The notes beneath the pieces were generated by a model that was not told the origin of the DNA, searched no databases, and worked only from the letters and a program-made list of their open reading frames with translations. From contig JAKVBG010000010.1 of assembly GCA_022447605.1 (NCBI GenBank), positions 1-64,000 on the forward strand: DNA of 64,000 bases. The letters are read 5' to 3'. Within the stretch, counting starts at the first letter, position 1; every line of letters begins with the position of its first letter. A program made the translations under genes and the position numbers. The stretch comes from Mariniblastus sp. Lineage in GTDB: Bacteria; Planctomycetota; Planctomycetia; Pirellulales; Pirellulaceae. Positions 26,215 through 35,416 of this stretch are shown piece by piece.

Positions 26215-29200
26215 GTGAAACGAGAACGACCAAGGGCAATCAGTATGGCCTGTGGCCTGGCCCTGATGTTTTTGGGCGGGGCATCGATCGCCCACAGTGA
26301 GCAACCGGCCAACATCCTGTTCATCGCGGTCGACGATCTGAATGACTGGATCGGCTGCCTGGGTGGTCATCCCCAGGCCCGTACGCCCAACATCGACCGC
26401 CTGGCCAACAGTGGCATGCTGTTTACCAACGCGCATTGCCCGGCACCCGCGTGCAACCCGTCGCGGACGGCCATCATGACGGGCATCTCACCCCACCGCT
26501 CCGGTCTTTACGAGAACGGTCAGAAGATGCGCGAGGTACTGCCCGATGCCGAGCTGCTTCCCCGATACTTGTCCCGACACGGCTACTGGTCGGCCGGATC
26601 GGGCAAGCTGTTGCATTACTTTATCGACGCTCCGTCGTGGGATGACTATTTCCCGGCCAAAGAGACAGAAAATCCGTTTCCGCGAACCCTCTACCCCGAC
26701 GAGCGCCCGCTCAGCCTGCCGCGCGGCGGCCCCTGGCAATACATCGAAACGGATTGGGGTGGGCTCGATGCAACCGATGAAGAATTCGGGGGCGACTGGC
26801 TCGTCTCCCAATGGATTGGCGAGCAACTCGGCAAGCAGCACGATCGTCCATTCTTTCTCGCCTGTGGCATCTATCGCCCACACGAACCATGGTTCGTGCC
26901 GCAAAAGTATTTTGACCAGTTTCCGCTCCAAGAGATTCAGCTTCCACCCGGGTACCTCAAGGACGATCTGGCCGACCTGCCCCCAGCTGGTAAACGGCGC
27001 GGCCCCAATCGGTACTTCGAACATATTCGTGGCGAGGGCCAATGGAAACAGGCGATCCAGGGCTACCTCGCCTCGATCGCCTTTGCCGATGCAATGGTCG
27101 GCCGCGTGCTGGACGCATTGGAGAAAGGACCTAACCGGGACAACACGATCGTCGTGTTGTGGTCCGACCACGGCTGGCACCTGGGTGAAAAACAGCACTG
27201 GCAGAAATACACGGCCTGGCGCGTTTGTACACGCGTTCCCCTGATCGTGCGGGTTCCCCCGGGAACCACCGGACTGCCCTCGGGTACGCGGGCGGGCAGC
27301 GTCTGCGGCCAGCCGGTCAACTTGCTCAGCCTGTTTCCCACGCTCACCCAACTGACGGGCGTCCAAGCGAAACCGGATAACGACGGGCCGAGCCTGCTAC
27401 CGCTATTGAAGGATCCGACCGCCGATTGGCCCCACGTCTCGATCACCTACCTGAGCGAACCCGGGTCATTCGGACTGAGCACGGAAAAATGGCGATTGAT
27501 TGAATACGCCAATGGCGACCGGGAACTTTACGATACGGAGCAGGACCGTTACGAGCTCCACAACCTGGCCGGGCAGACAGACCAGGCATCGCGGCTGGCC
27601 CAGCTGCGTTCACGGGCGCCGCCCAAGTTCGCCCCGCTCGTGCCACCGCAGGAGGATTCGCTCCCCCAACTCCCCTGGCAGGCGTCCCGTGACGGCCCGG
27701 CCCCCGCCTCGAAACCGGACGGCAACCCGTTTCAGGTCGTCTTTATCAACCGGGGTAACCAAGTGGTCAAGCTCCACTGGATGGACCGCCAGGGCCAGCC
27801 AAAATTGTACGCCTCGATCGAACCTGGCCAGCGCAAGCGACAACAGACACGGCCGGGCGCCGTCTGGCTGATCACCGACGAGTCCGACCAACCGCTGGGC
27901 CACTTCCGAGTGGATGACCGAAAAGCGCAAGCCATCATTCCGCAGGAACCGGATCTCCCCGCATCGAAACAGGCAGCCGAGCGGCCCAATGTCCTGTTCC
28001 TGGTGGTCGACGACCTGAACGACTGGGTCGGTTGCCTGGGGGGCCACCCCCAGGCCCGCACACCCAACATCGACGCGCTGGCGGCGCGGGGGACCAACTT
28101 TACCAATGCCCATTGCCAGGCGCCGATCTGTGGTCCGTCGCGGGCCTCGTTTCTTTCCGGTCGATACCCGTTCGAGACGGGCCTCTACAATCAGCCGCGG
28201 GGAAAGGGGAAGATGATCGACGATGCGACTCACTTCCGCGGCCAATTGCTGACCGAGTATTTTGCCCGGCACGGCTACCGGACCCTGGGGGTCGGCAAGA
28301 TCACGCATGGCTACCCTCTGAACCAGGCGGTGCAGAAAGCGGGCCCCAAGGGGAGTTCCGGTCCTAAGCCACCGAACGAACAGCGATTTCACTACACACC
28401 CGATCCGGCAGTGCCTTACACCGGCACGCAGACCGACTGGGGAGTCTTTCCCGAGGGCGACAAGCAGATGCCCGATTTCCAGTCGGCGGATTGGGCAATC
28501 GAAGCGCTCGCGCAGCACGACGGGAAACAGCCGTTCTTCCTGGCTGTCGGTTTCCACCGTCCCCACGTACCGTTCTACGCCACACAGTCCTGGTTCGATC
28601 TTCATCCGCTCGACAAGATCGCACTTCCGGAAATCAAGGATGATGACCTCGATGATGTGCCAGAGATCGGGGTCCAGTTACACGAACTGCCACGTTATCC
28701 CAGGCTGCCTTTTCTGCGCGCCAACAACAACGATCAGCTCCGCCGCTGCACGCAGGCTTACCTGGCCTGTACGACCTTCGTCGACAGCCAGGTGGGAAGA
28801 GTCGTGGAGGCCCTGAAGCAGTCGCCGGCTGCCGATAACACGATCATCGTTCTCCTGTCCGACCACGGATACCACCTGGGAGAAAAGAACCGCGTTTCCA
28901 AACACTCGCTCTGGGAAGAGTCGACGCGCGTGCCATTGATCGTAGTTGAGCCCGGGCAATCGAAAAGTCAGCGCTGCGATCGGCCGACCGGGCTGATCGA
29001 CCTCTATCCCACGCTCCTGGAGCTTTGCCGACTGCCCGAGCGGGCCCAGAACTCAGGGCGCAGCCTGGTACCCCTGCTGCGGGACCCCGAGGACCGTTCC
29101 CAGCCGTGGAGGCACTCCATTTCCACCACTTACGGTCGCGGCAACGTCAGTCTCCGCTCCGGCCGCTACCGCTTCATCCATTACACCGATGGAAGCGAGG

Positions 29201-29409
29201 AACTGTACGATCACGAGAAGGACCCGCGCGAATGGACCAACCTGTTGGCTGAAACAGGGGCGCCAGAAAAGTACCAGGCCGTGTTGCAGTCGTTCCGCGC
29301 CGAATTGCCCGAGCAGCAGGCCGCTTATCACCGCTCGGTCGGCACGGGTGCCGTCAATGCCTGGTTCGAGGCTCATTACCAGACCGCCCCTTTTCAGGAG
29401 GGTAAGTGA
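26215..29409 (+). CDS. Double sulfatase with VHL-beta-like domain between the halves
   Basis: A 1064-residue exported protein starting at GTG 26215, where GGAGA sits seven bases upstream and a signal peptide begins (MKRERPRAISMACG). Domain 1 (about 35-480) resembles iduronate-2-sulfatases: AVDDLNDWIG, nucleophile motif CNPSR (Cys80) and WSDHGWHLG. Residues about 500-575 resemble the VHL beta domain: PFQVVFINRGNQVVKLHW, LYASIEPGQ and AVWLITDE. Domain 2 (about 585-1040) repeats the sulfatase plan with VVDDLNDWVG, CGPSR (Cys639) and LSDHGYHLG. Both active sites look intact. It may remove two sulfates from one glycan. An earlier in-frame ATG at 26101 gives a non-signal N-terminus and is rejected. 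Confidence 0.92.
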   Translation: MKRERPRAISMACGLALMFLGGASIAHSEQPANILFIAVDDLNDWIGCLGGHPQARTPNIDRLANSGMLFTNAHCPAPACNPSRTAIMTGISPHRSGLYENGQKMREVLPDAELLPRYLSRHGYWSAGSGKLLHYFIDAPSWDDYFPAKETENPFPRTLYPDERPLSLPRGGPWQYIETDWGGLDATDEEFGGDWLVSQWIGEQLGKQHDRPFFLACGIYRPHEPWFVPQKYFDQFPLQEIQLPPGYLKDDLADLPPAGKRRGPNRYFEHIRGEGQWKQAIQGYLASIAFADAMVGRVLDALEKGPNRDNTIVVLWSDHGWHLGEKQHWQKYTAWRVCTRVPLIVRVPPGTTGLPSGTRAGSVCGQPVNLLSLFPTLTQLTGVQAKPDNDGPSLLPLLKDPTADWPHVSITYLSEPGSFGLSTEKWRLIEYANGDRELYDTEQDRYELHNLAGQTDQASRLAQLRSRAPPKFAPLVPPQEDSLPQLPWQASRDGPAPASKPDGNPFQVVFINRGNQVVKLHWMDRQGQPKLYASIEPGQRKRQQTRPGAVWLITDESDQPLGHFRVDDRKAQAIIPQEPDLPASKQAAERPNVLFLVVDDLNDWVGCLGGHPQARTPNIDALAARGTNFTNAHCQAPICGPSRASFLSGRYPFETGLYNQPRGKGKMIDDATHFRGQLLTEYFARHGYRTLGVGKITHGYPLNQAVQKAGPKGSSGPKPPNEQRFHYTPDPAVPYTGTQTDWGVFPEGDKQMPDFQSADWAIEALAQHDGKQPFFLAVGFHRPHVPFYATQSWFDLHPLDKIALPEIKDDDLDDVPEIGVQLHELPRYPRLPFLRANNNDQLRRCTQAYLACTTFVDSQVGRVVEALKQSPAADNTIIVLLSDHGYHLGEKNRVSKHSLWEESTRVPLIVVEPGQSKSQRCDRPTGLIDLYPTLLELCRLPERAQNSGRSLVPLLRDPEDRSQPWRHSISTTYGRGNVSLRSGRYRFIHYTDGSEELYDHEKDPREWTNLLAETGAPEKYQAVLQSFRAELPEQQAAYHRSVGTGAVNAWFEAHYQTAPFQEGK

Positions 29410-29508
29410 TTTCGAACAGGCCACCCGTTTTCTGCCAAAGATCTGAAAGAGTGGGGGCCAGATGGAGCGAGCACTCAGGCGTTCCAGAGATAAAGGACAA
29501 CGAACACG

Positions 29509-31326
29509 ATGAAAACGATTCAACCGAACGGCTCTCGAAACCAATGGCTCTTGGCCGTGGCCCTGACCGTCCTGATCGGCACCGTTCCTGCGGAGGCTGC
29601 CGACCAAGGTGCGCGTCCCAACATCTTATTGCTGGTGGGCGACAACTGGGCCTGGCCGCATGCGGGCGCTTGTGGTGACCGCTCGGTCAAGACGCCGACG
29701 TTTGACCGGATCGCCAAGCGGGGCGTGCTGTTCACGCACACCTTTTGCCAGGTCCCCTCCTGCTCGGCCGCCCGCGCCGTACTGCTGACCGGCCAGGCTT
29801 CCCACCGGTTGGAAGATGCGGCCAATTTGTGGGGCCTGTTTCCCGACCACCTGACCACCTACACGGCCATCCTTCGTGAACATGGCTACGCGACCGGCTA
29901 CACAGTCAAGGGCTGGGGACCCGGCATCTACCGGGGTGCCAAACATACCCGCCTGAATCCGGCCGGCACGGCTTACAAAAGCTTCGACGGGTTTTTGCAA
30001 AAGGTGCCCCAGGGCAAACCGTTCTGTTTCTGGTTCGGCTCGCACGATCCCCACCAACCGTGGAACCGGGGTGACGATTTCCGCGGCGATCTCGATCCGG
30101 ACCAGGTCGAGGTGCCGCCTTACGTACCGGACCATCCGGTCACCCGCCAGGCGATCACCGATTACTACGCCGAGGTGCAGCGGTTTGATCACGAGTGCGG
30201 TCAGATGCTCACGCTACTGGCAGAGCGAGGTCAATTGGACAACACCCTGGTGATCATGCTGGGTGACAACGGCTGGCAGCTGCCCCGCGGGCTGGCCAAC
30301 GTTTACGACGCCGGCACCCGGGTGCCGATGGCGATCGAATGGCCGGGCAAGATGGAAGGCGGCCGAACCTCGGATGCTTTGATCAGTTTCGAAGATATCG
30401 CCCCGACCTTGCTGACGGCTGCCGGAATCACGCCACCCGCTGAGATGACGGGGCACGACTTTTTACCCCTGGCCACCGGTACGCACGATGTGGCCTGGCG
30501 CGACGCTCTCTTTCTGGAACGCGAACGTCACGCCAATGTCCGCGCCAGGCATCGCAGCTATCCCTGCCGCGCCGTTCGCACCGACACGTTTCTCTACGTC
30601 CGCAACCTGATGCCCGAACTCTGGCCGGCCGGGGACCCGCAGTGGCACTGGGCGGTCGGGCCGTACGGTGACCTGGACAACACACCGATCAAACAGCTGA
30701 TCCTCCAGGGGAAAAACCAGGCAGCATTCCAGCCGTTTTTTCAGCTCGGCTTTGCCAAGCGACCGGCCGAGGAACTGTACGACCTGGGGCAGGACCCTCA
30801 CCAGTTGGTCAACGTGGCCGACCAGGCAAAGTACGCCGGCACCAAGCAGACACTCTCGGACAAGCTCGACGCATGGATGAAGGCGACGGACGACCCACGT
30901 GCCGTCGATCCGCGTGATCCGCGTTTCGATCGTTACCCCTACTTTGGCCAGGCGGCCCGGTCGAAACGGACCGAGGCCGCGCCAGGGGCGCCAACCGCGC
31001 CGGGAGGAAGAATCTCGGTCGCCCTGGAGGCGCCCGCAGCGAACTACCGTATCCGGATCGAAGAAGTCTACGACGTCGGTTCCGAGCTGTGGGCCGTGTC
31101 GGTCATCGACCGCCACGGCGACATTGGCGCAGCCGTCATCACGCCGATTCGCGAAGAAATTCCGTTGACGCTGCCCATCAACCGCACGTTGAAGCAGAAG
31201 GTGCTGGGCAAGGACTGGAACTGGGGAGAGGAGACGGAGTCGCTCCAATATATTGATGATCGGGCGGCGCTGCTGCGGATGGTCGAACAGCAAAACGGCC
31301 GCCGCATCTGGCAACGGCCCCCCTGA
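29509..31326 (+). CDS. Sulfatase with unusual CSAAR motif and C-terminal extension
   Basis: A 605-residue exported sulfatase-family protein. The signal peptide ends near PAEAADQ. The first metal motif reads LLVGDNW, lacking the first Asp of the usual DD pair. The nucleophile region is SCSAAR (Cys85), with Ala replacing the usual Pro, a variant still compatible with formylglycine formation. The later metal pair is present in MLGDNGWQLP. After about residue 490 a Pro/Ala linker leads to a roughly 100-residue domain (ISVALEAPAANYRIRIEEVY) that I do not recognise. AAAGGA lies before the start, and the gene follows the double sulfatase by 99 bp on the same strand. Confidence 0.88.
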   Translation: MKTIQPNGSRNQWLLAVALTVLIGTVPAEAADQGARPNILLLVGDNWAWPHAGACGDRSVKTPTFDRIAKRGVLFTHTFCQVPSCSAARAVLLTGQASHRLEDAANLWGLFPDHLTTYTAILREHGYATGYTVKGWGPGIYRGAKHTRLNPAGTAYKSFDGFLQKVPQGKPFCFWFGSHDPHQPWNRGDDFRGDLDPDQVEVPPYVPDHPVTRQAITDYYAEVQRFDHECGQMLTLLAERGQLDNTLVIMLGDNGWQLPRGLANVYDAGTRVPMAIEWPGKMEGGRTSDALISFEDIAPTLLTAAGITPPAEMTGHDFLPLATGTHDVAWRDALFLERERHANVRARHRSYPCRAVRTDTFLYVRNLMPELWPAGDPQWHWAVGPYGDLDNTPIKQLILQGKNQAAFQPFFQLGFAKRPAEELYDLGQDPHQLVNVADQAKYAGTKQTLSDKLDAWMKATDDPRAVDPRDPRFDRYPYFGQAARSKRTEAAPGAPTAPGGRISVALEAPAANYRIRIEEVYDVGSELWAVSVIDRHGDIGAAVITPIREEIPLTLPINRTLKQKVLGKDWNWGEETESLQYIDDRAALLRMVEQQNGRRIWQRPP

Positions 31327-31477
31327 CCCTCCCTGGTGCCCGATTGGCCGGCGCGTGCTTGCCGGTCGTCGGCTGGTTTGCTACCGTTGCGGGCAAACCG
31401 CTCGATGAACCGCACTGCGGCGATGTGGTCGACCGCATCGCAATTGCCCTCGCCCCATCCGACAAGAAGTCAACCGA

Positions 31478-32407
31478 ATGAACAGCTTGAACCTGACCGG
31501 TCTGGTCGCGGCCACCTACACCCCGCTCGATTCCAAGGGAGACGTCAACACCCCTGTCGTTCGACCGATGGTCGATCACCTGCTTGAAAGTGGCGTAGGC
31601 GGGCTCTACGTCTGTGGCAGTACGGGCGAAGGGATTTCGCTCACCAGCGATGAAAGGAAGTCGGTCGCCCACACGTTCGTGGAGGCAGCCGGGGGGCGCG
31701 TCCCGGTGATCGTGCAGGTCGGGCATAACAGCCTGGCCGAGGCCCGGCAGCTTGCCGAACATGCGCAGCAGATCGGAGCTGACGCCGTTTCCGCCACCTG
31801 CCCGTCGTACTTCAAGGTGACGGAAGTGGTCGCGTTGACCGAGTGCATGGCCGAGATCGCCAGCGCGGCTCCCGATTTGCCGTTTTACTATTACCACATC
31901 CCCGCCTTGACCGGTTCCACGATGGACGTGATGGAGTTTCTGCGGCGCGGACCGGCGTCGATTCCGAACCTGGTGGGGATCAAGTATACCGATACGAAGC
32001 TGCACGAATTTCAGCAGTGCCTGGAATTTAATGGTGGTCAGTTTGATGTTGTGTGGGGTTGTGACGAGATGTTGCTGGGAGCCTTGGCGACCGGTGCCCG
32101 CGCCGCCATCGGCAGCACGTACAACATCGCTGCCCCACTCTACGGCCAACTGATCGCGGCACTCGCACGGGGTGACTTGGACAAGGCGCGAATCTGTCAG
32201 TCCCGTTCCGTGGCCATGATTCATACGTTGAAGCAATTCCCCTTCCACGCGGCCATGAAATCCGTTCTGGCGATGAACGGGCTGGACGTGGGAGGGTGTC
32301 GCCTGCCACAGGGATATCTCACCGAAGCGGACAGGGTCGAATTAAAAAACCGCCTGCAGTCGATCGGCTTCTTTGATTGGTCCCAGCCGGCCCACAACGA
32401 AACCTGA
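31478..32407 (+). CDS. nanA: N-acetylneuraminate lyase, eukaryotic (NPL) type
   Basis: A 309-residue cytoplasmic class I aldolase of the DapA/NanA family. It shows GSTGEG (48-53), the catalytic Tyr139 in FYYYHIPALTG and the Schiff-base Lys169 in LVGIKYTDTKLHEF. The segments GCDEMLLGALATGARAAIGS and FYYYHIP match animal N-acetylneuraminate lyase more closely than enterobacterial NanA. The expected reaction is cleavage of N-acetylneuraminate to pyruvate and N-acetylmannosamine. It follows two sulfatase genes on the same strand, suggesting use of sialic-acid-containing glycans, although no sialidase is present here. A related keto-acid aldolase is the main alternative. Confidence 0.85.
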   Translation: MNSLNLTGLVAATYTPLDSKGDVNTPVVRPMVDHLLESGVGGLYVCGSTGEGISLTSDERKSVAHTFVEAAGGRVPVIVQVGHNSLAEARQLAEHAQQIGADAVSATCPSYFKVTEVVALTECMAEIASAAPDLPFYYYHIPALTGSTMDVMEFLRRGPASIPNLVGIKYTDTKLHEFQQCLEFNGGQFDVVWGCDEMLLGALATGARAAIGSTYNIAAPLYGQLIAALARGDLDKARICQSRSVAMIHTLKQFPFHAAMKSVLAMNGLDVGGCRLPQGYLTEADRVELKNRLQSIGFFDWSQPAHNET

Positions 32408-32492
32408 ACCAGGCCGCCACAGCCGCGGACACGCTCTGTGGGTCGATGGCGCCCAATGGGTCAGACCAATCAACCGACTTGAATCCTCGGCA

Positions 32493-33683
32493 TCACGTTA
32501 CCGAAATGGGAAGACGGTACCACCGGTTCTGCAAATAGCCCTTGGCATTCCAGGGAACCCTGGCCGGCATGAAGCCGCCCGCAGTATCCGTGGCACGCAA
32601 ATAGAGCGCCTTGGTCCCAGGCGTCACCTTGACCCGCGCTTTCCATAACTGCCAACAAAACTCGCTCGATTGTCCGGTTGTCTTGGCCGGCTGCCAGGTC
32701 GAACCTCCATCGGTCGAAATTTGGATTCGTTGCACCCGGGACCCGGGTCGCCCGCTTGGCAAAACATAGCCTGAAACATCAACGACGCCCGCCGGCACCC
32801 TGGCCTGGGGCTGGGGCGTGGCGATGGCCCCGTTGATCGGGTAGCGATAGATGGGGCCCGATTCGGTCCAATCGATCGGGTCGGTTTTTTTGACGATTTT
32901 ATACGCCGTGGCCAGGTAATGATTCGGTGAGGGTTGGTCACTGACCACGATCTTGCCGAGCCATTTGACACTCCGGGCACCAATGTACCCCGGCACGACA
33001 GTGCGCAATGGGTAACCATGGTCGGGGGTCAACGCACTGCCGTTCATCTGATCGACCAACAGGGCACCCGGCATCTCTCCCCCGACCATCGCTTTTTCGA
33101 TCGGAATGGAACCGCCAAAAGGAATCACCCCCTGCGGCCGTTGAATCTGGTCGAGGCCCTCAAACCAGACATGTTTTGCATCCTCCAAAACTCCCGCCTG
33201 ATGGAGGACATCGGCCAGTGCGAATCCGGACCAACGGGCATTCCCGATCGCGCCGGCCTCCCATTGCACACCCCCCACTTTGCTCTCCTCGTTGAACTCG
33301 GTGCGCCGATTGCCGGCGCACGTCAGGGTGGCCGTCACCTGCTGACGGGGCATTTGGCTCAATTGGTTCAGGTCAAGCGTCAAGGGCTTCCGAACTTTGC
33401 CCTCCACCGTCAGTCGGAACTGCTTGATATCGATAACCGGATTGGGCGCGTGCGAGCGAACGTAAAAATGCTTGACCGGGGTGATCCACGATTTCACCAA
33501 CTGAGCCAGTTCCGGCTCTCCGTTGCGTGGGTCGGTTGTACGAAAAATCAGATCTTTACCTAACGGGTCCAAGCTCTGGGAGGCTGGGTCCTGGCCATAG
33601 GTGGCCAGCGGAAATTCCAATCCCGTAATGGCAAGGCCACCGGCAGCCAGCATCAGTTCACGACGGTTCCAATCAAGCGACAT
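32493..33683 (-). CDS. Sulfite-oxidase-family molybdenum enzyme
   Basis: A 396-residue exported protein with a Tat-like signal (NRRELMLAAGGLAITG). The molybdopterin domain (about 60-290) has the Mo-ligand Cys122 in LTCAGNRR, then NARWSGFALADVLHQAG and GYPLRTVVPGYIGARSVKW. The C-terminal immunoglobulin-like Mo-co dimerisation domain (about 305-396) includes RIQISTDGGSTWQPA. This matches SUOX/SorA-type enzymes, which oxidise sulfite to sulfate. No heme domain is present, so an external electron acceptor is needed. GAGGAGG lies ahead of the start. Its placement in a sulfatase region suggests handling of sulfur from glycans or sulfonates, but sulfatases themselves release sulfate. Confidence 0.92.
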   Translation of the reverse strand: MSLDWNRRELMLAAGGLAITGLEFPLATYGQDPASQSLDPLGKDLIFRTTDPRNGEPELAQLVKSWITPVKHFYVRSHAPNPVIDIKQFRLTVEGKVRKPLTLDLNQLSQMPRQQVTATLTCAGNRRTEFNEESKVGGVQWEAGAIGNARWSGFALADVLHQAGVLEDAKHVWFEGLDQIQRPQGVIPFGGSIPIEKAMVGGEMPGALLVDQMNGSALTPDHGYPLRTVVPGYIGARSVKWLGKIVVSDQPSPNHYLATAYKIVKKTDPIDWTESGPIYRYPINGAIATPQPQARVPAGVVDVSGYVLPSGRPGSRVQRIQISTDGGSTWQPAKTTGQSSEFCWQLWKARVKVTPGTKALYLRATDTAGGFMPARVPWNAKGYLQNRWYRLPISVT

Positions 33684-33811
33684 CCCACAGCCCTCCTCAA
33701 GCGATCACCCCGGCAACACGTCTTCCTGGCAGGCTTACCAGCAACCGGGCCTCCTCATAGTTTAAAAGACGGACAGGAAACTGCCATCGGTCAACCCGAA
33801 CAATGAAGCTC

Positions 33812-33847
33812 GATGTGGGTGCAAGACCCTGTCCGCCGACCCACATC
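33812..33847. repeat. 9-bp perfect inverted repeat, possible REP-like element
   Basis: GATGTGGGT (33812-33820) pairs with ACCCACATC (33839-33847) around an 18-base loop. No T-tract follows. The size and intergenic position resemble dispersed palindromic elements, but no second copy was found in this window. Confidence 0.6.
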
Positions 33848-33871
33848 AACCTGGTCGCTAACAAAAAACAG

Positions 33872-33909
33872 GAGCTAGACCCCTGCACCCTGATTTTCAG
33901 GGGTAGCTC
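33872..33909. other. Overlapping alternative hairpins before the PDZ gene
   Basis: GAGCTA-GA-CCCCTG (33872-33885) pairs with CAGGGGTAGCTC (33898-33909) apart from a two-base bulge. Inside it, CCCTGA (33888-33893) and TCAGGG (33897-33902) form a second perfect stem that shares the 3' strand, so the two are mutually exclusive. Whether they lie in a transcribed leader is unknown. Confidence 0.5.
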
Positions 33910-33986
33910 GCTCGGTCAGACCGGTCTTATACTTAGTCGGAGCGGCAACGCCCCTGCCGACTTCCAAGAGTGAACCCCGGAAAATA

Positions 33987-35399
33987 ATGATGACCCGACA
34001 CCTTGCACTCCGCATGCCTTGCAACTGGATCATCGGCGGGATCTCGATGCTGTTCTTGGCCGCTACCTCGCTGGGGGCAGCCGAAGAATTTCCATTAGGT
34101 ATTCTGGGCGCCCGCGGAAAGGCGACTCCCGGCGAAAACCCGATTGAAATCACTTCGGTCAAAGAGAACTCACCCGCCCAGCAAGCCGGACTGAAAACGG
34201 GGGATCGGATTACGGGGTTAGCCAACCGCCCTTTCCCACCACATTCCAACCGAGTTGACGATGGGGGTAACGGACCTCAACGGGTGCTGGGGGAAGCCCT
34301 TGATGAGATCGCAGCCCAGCAGGATGAGGCGGCACGAAACATCGTCCTGAATGTCCAGCGACCAGGAGAGGGGGAGCCAGCCACGATCGAGGTCACCTGC
34401 CCCCTGCCCTACCGGGCGAGCGTCTTGGAGGCACAAGGGCGACAGGAGTTGATCGGGCAGGCGGCGGAACACCTGCGGAAAACGTGCCTGCCCCAAGGTT
34501 ACTGGAACGCACCGGTCGGCCTGACCGGGGACCGCGTCCTGACCGCCTGGGCCACGGTCGCCCTGCAGTCGCTGGGCGAGGCAGACGACCGGGAACTGCT
34601 GGAACGTTGCCGCACCTGGCTGCGCGGACCCGAGGGACGATCATGGGTCCCGGACGATGCCTTGCAGAAAGGACCGGACAACCTCGGCAACTGGGCTTTG
34701 ACGGCGAGTGTGGTCGCCCTGGTCGAAGGTTGCCAGGGCCAGCCCAGCGCCGAGGAACAGAGGACAATCCAGGTGATCTGCGATGCGCTGCGACAGCGGA
34801 TGAATGAAGCGGGGCGTTTTGGCCACGACGTAACCACCGGCTACAGTGGCAAAGGTTTCAATGTCATCAACACCCTGGCTCACCTGGCTTGGGCGATGGG
34901 AGAACGGGCCGGGGTGCCGATCGATGAAGCGAGTTGGAACCTGAGCCTGGAGCAGATCCGGCAATCGGTCGATCCCAATGGTGGCATCCGCTACTGGACC
35001 ATGAAAAATACGGGAACAGCCGATGCCTCGCTGCGCACCTCGTCGATGGCCCTCGGCCTGGCGATCGCCGAGCAGGAAGACGGACTGGTAGAGACCTTTT
35101 CCAATTACCTCGACCAACACGCAGCCCGCACCCGGGAAGCTCACGCCGTCGGCTCGCTGGGAATGATCCTGGCACCCGCCATGCTCTGGCGGAATGACCG
35201 GGCCGCCTACCAAAGGTTTCTGCAGGAATGGCGGTGGTACTTGAGCCTGATGCAGGACCATCAGGGACAAATCACCTACATTGGTGGCAAGCGGAACAAT
35301 GGCGGCGACAGCTACCTGGGGACCGACCGGATCGCCTGTGTGATTGCCATCATGCTGCTCTCACCCAGCGATGAACGCTTGATTCTTTTCAGGAAATAG
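33987..35399 (+). CDS. Secreted PDZ protein with alpha/alpha-barrel-like domain
   Basis: A 470-residue exported protein. The signal peptide ends near SLGAAEEFP. A PDZ-like segment (about 35-130) contains EITSVKENSPAQQAGLKTGDRI. The rest (about 145-465) is helical with repeated phrases such as HLRKTCLPQGYWNAP, RVLTAWATVALQSLG and TGYSGKGFNVINTLAHLAWAMG, like an alpha/alpha toroid. This combination resembles DUF6288-type proteins. No catalytic site is certain. A second ATG directly follows the first. The redoxin gene follows after 17 bp, so they are likely co-transcribed. Confidence 0.75.
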   Translation: MMTRHLALRMPCNWIIGGISMLFLAATSLGAAEEFPLGILGARGKATPGENPIEITSVKENSPAQQAGLKTGDRITGLANRPFPPHSNRVDDGGNGPQRVLGEALDEIAAQQDEAARNIVLNVQRPGEGEPATIEVTCPLPYRASVLEAQGRQELIGQAAEHLRKTCLPQGYWNAPVGLTGDRVLTAWATVALQSLGEADDRELLERCRTWLRGPEGRSWVPDDALQKGPDNLGNWALTASVVALVEGCQGQPSAEEQRTIQVICDALRQRMNEAGRFGHDVTTGYSGKGFNVINTLAHLAWAMGERAGVPIDEASWNLSLEQIRQSVDPNGGIRYWTMKNTGTADASLRTSSMALGLAIAEQEDGLVETFSNYLDQHAARTREAHAVGSLGMILAPAMLWRNDRAAYQRFLQEWRWYLSLMQDHQGQITYIGGKRNNGGDSYLGTDRIACVIAIMLLSPSDERLILFRK

Positions 35400-35416
35400 A
35401 GGATTCCATCCATACC

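Larger units (their letters stand above)
33684..33986. other. Divergent intergenic region with two hairpins
   Basis: This 303-bp space separates the sulfite-oxidase-type gene from the PDZ gene and holds two separate inverted repeats listed individually. A 63-codon minus frame spans the first hairpin, but it lacks a ribosome binding site and is probably not a gene. Confidence 0.6.

Noticed and set aside
33697..33888. 63-codon minus-strand frame between the sulfite-oxidase-type and PDZ genes
   Set aside because: It spans a hairpin, lacks a ribosome binding site and has no recognisable product; more likely a translated palindromic element.
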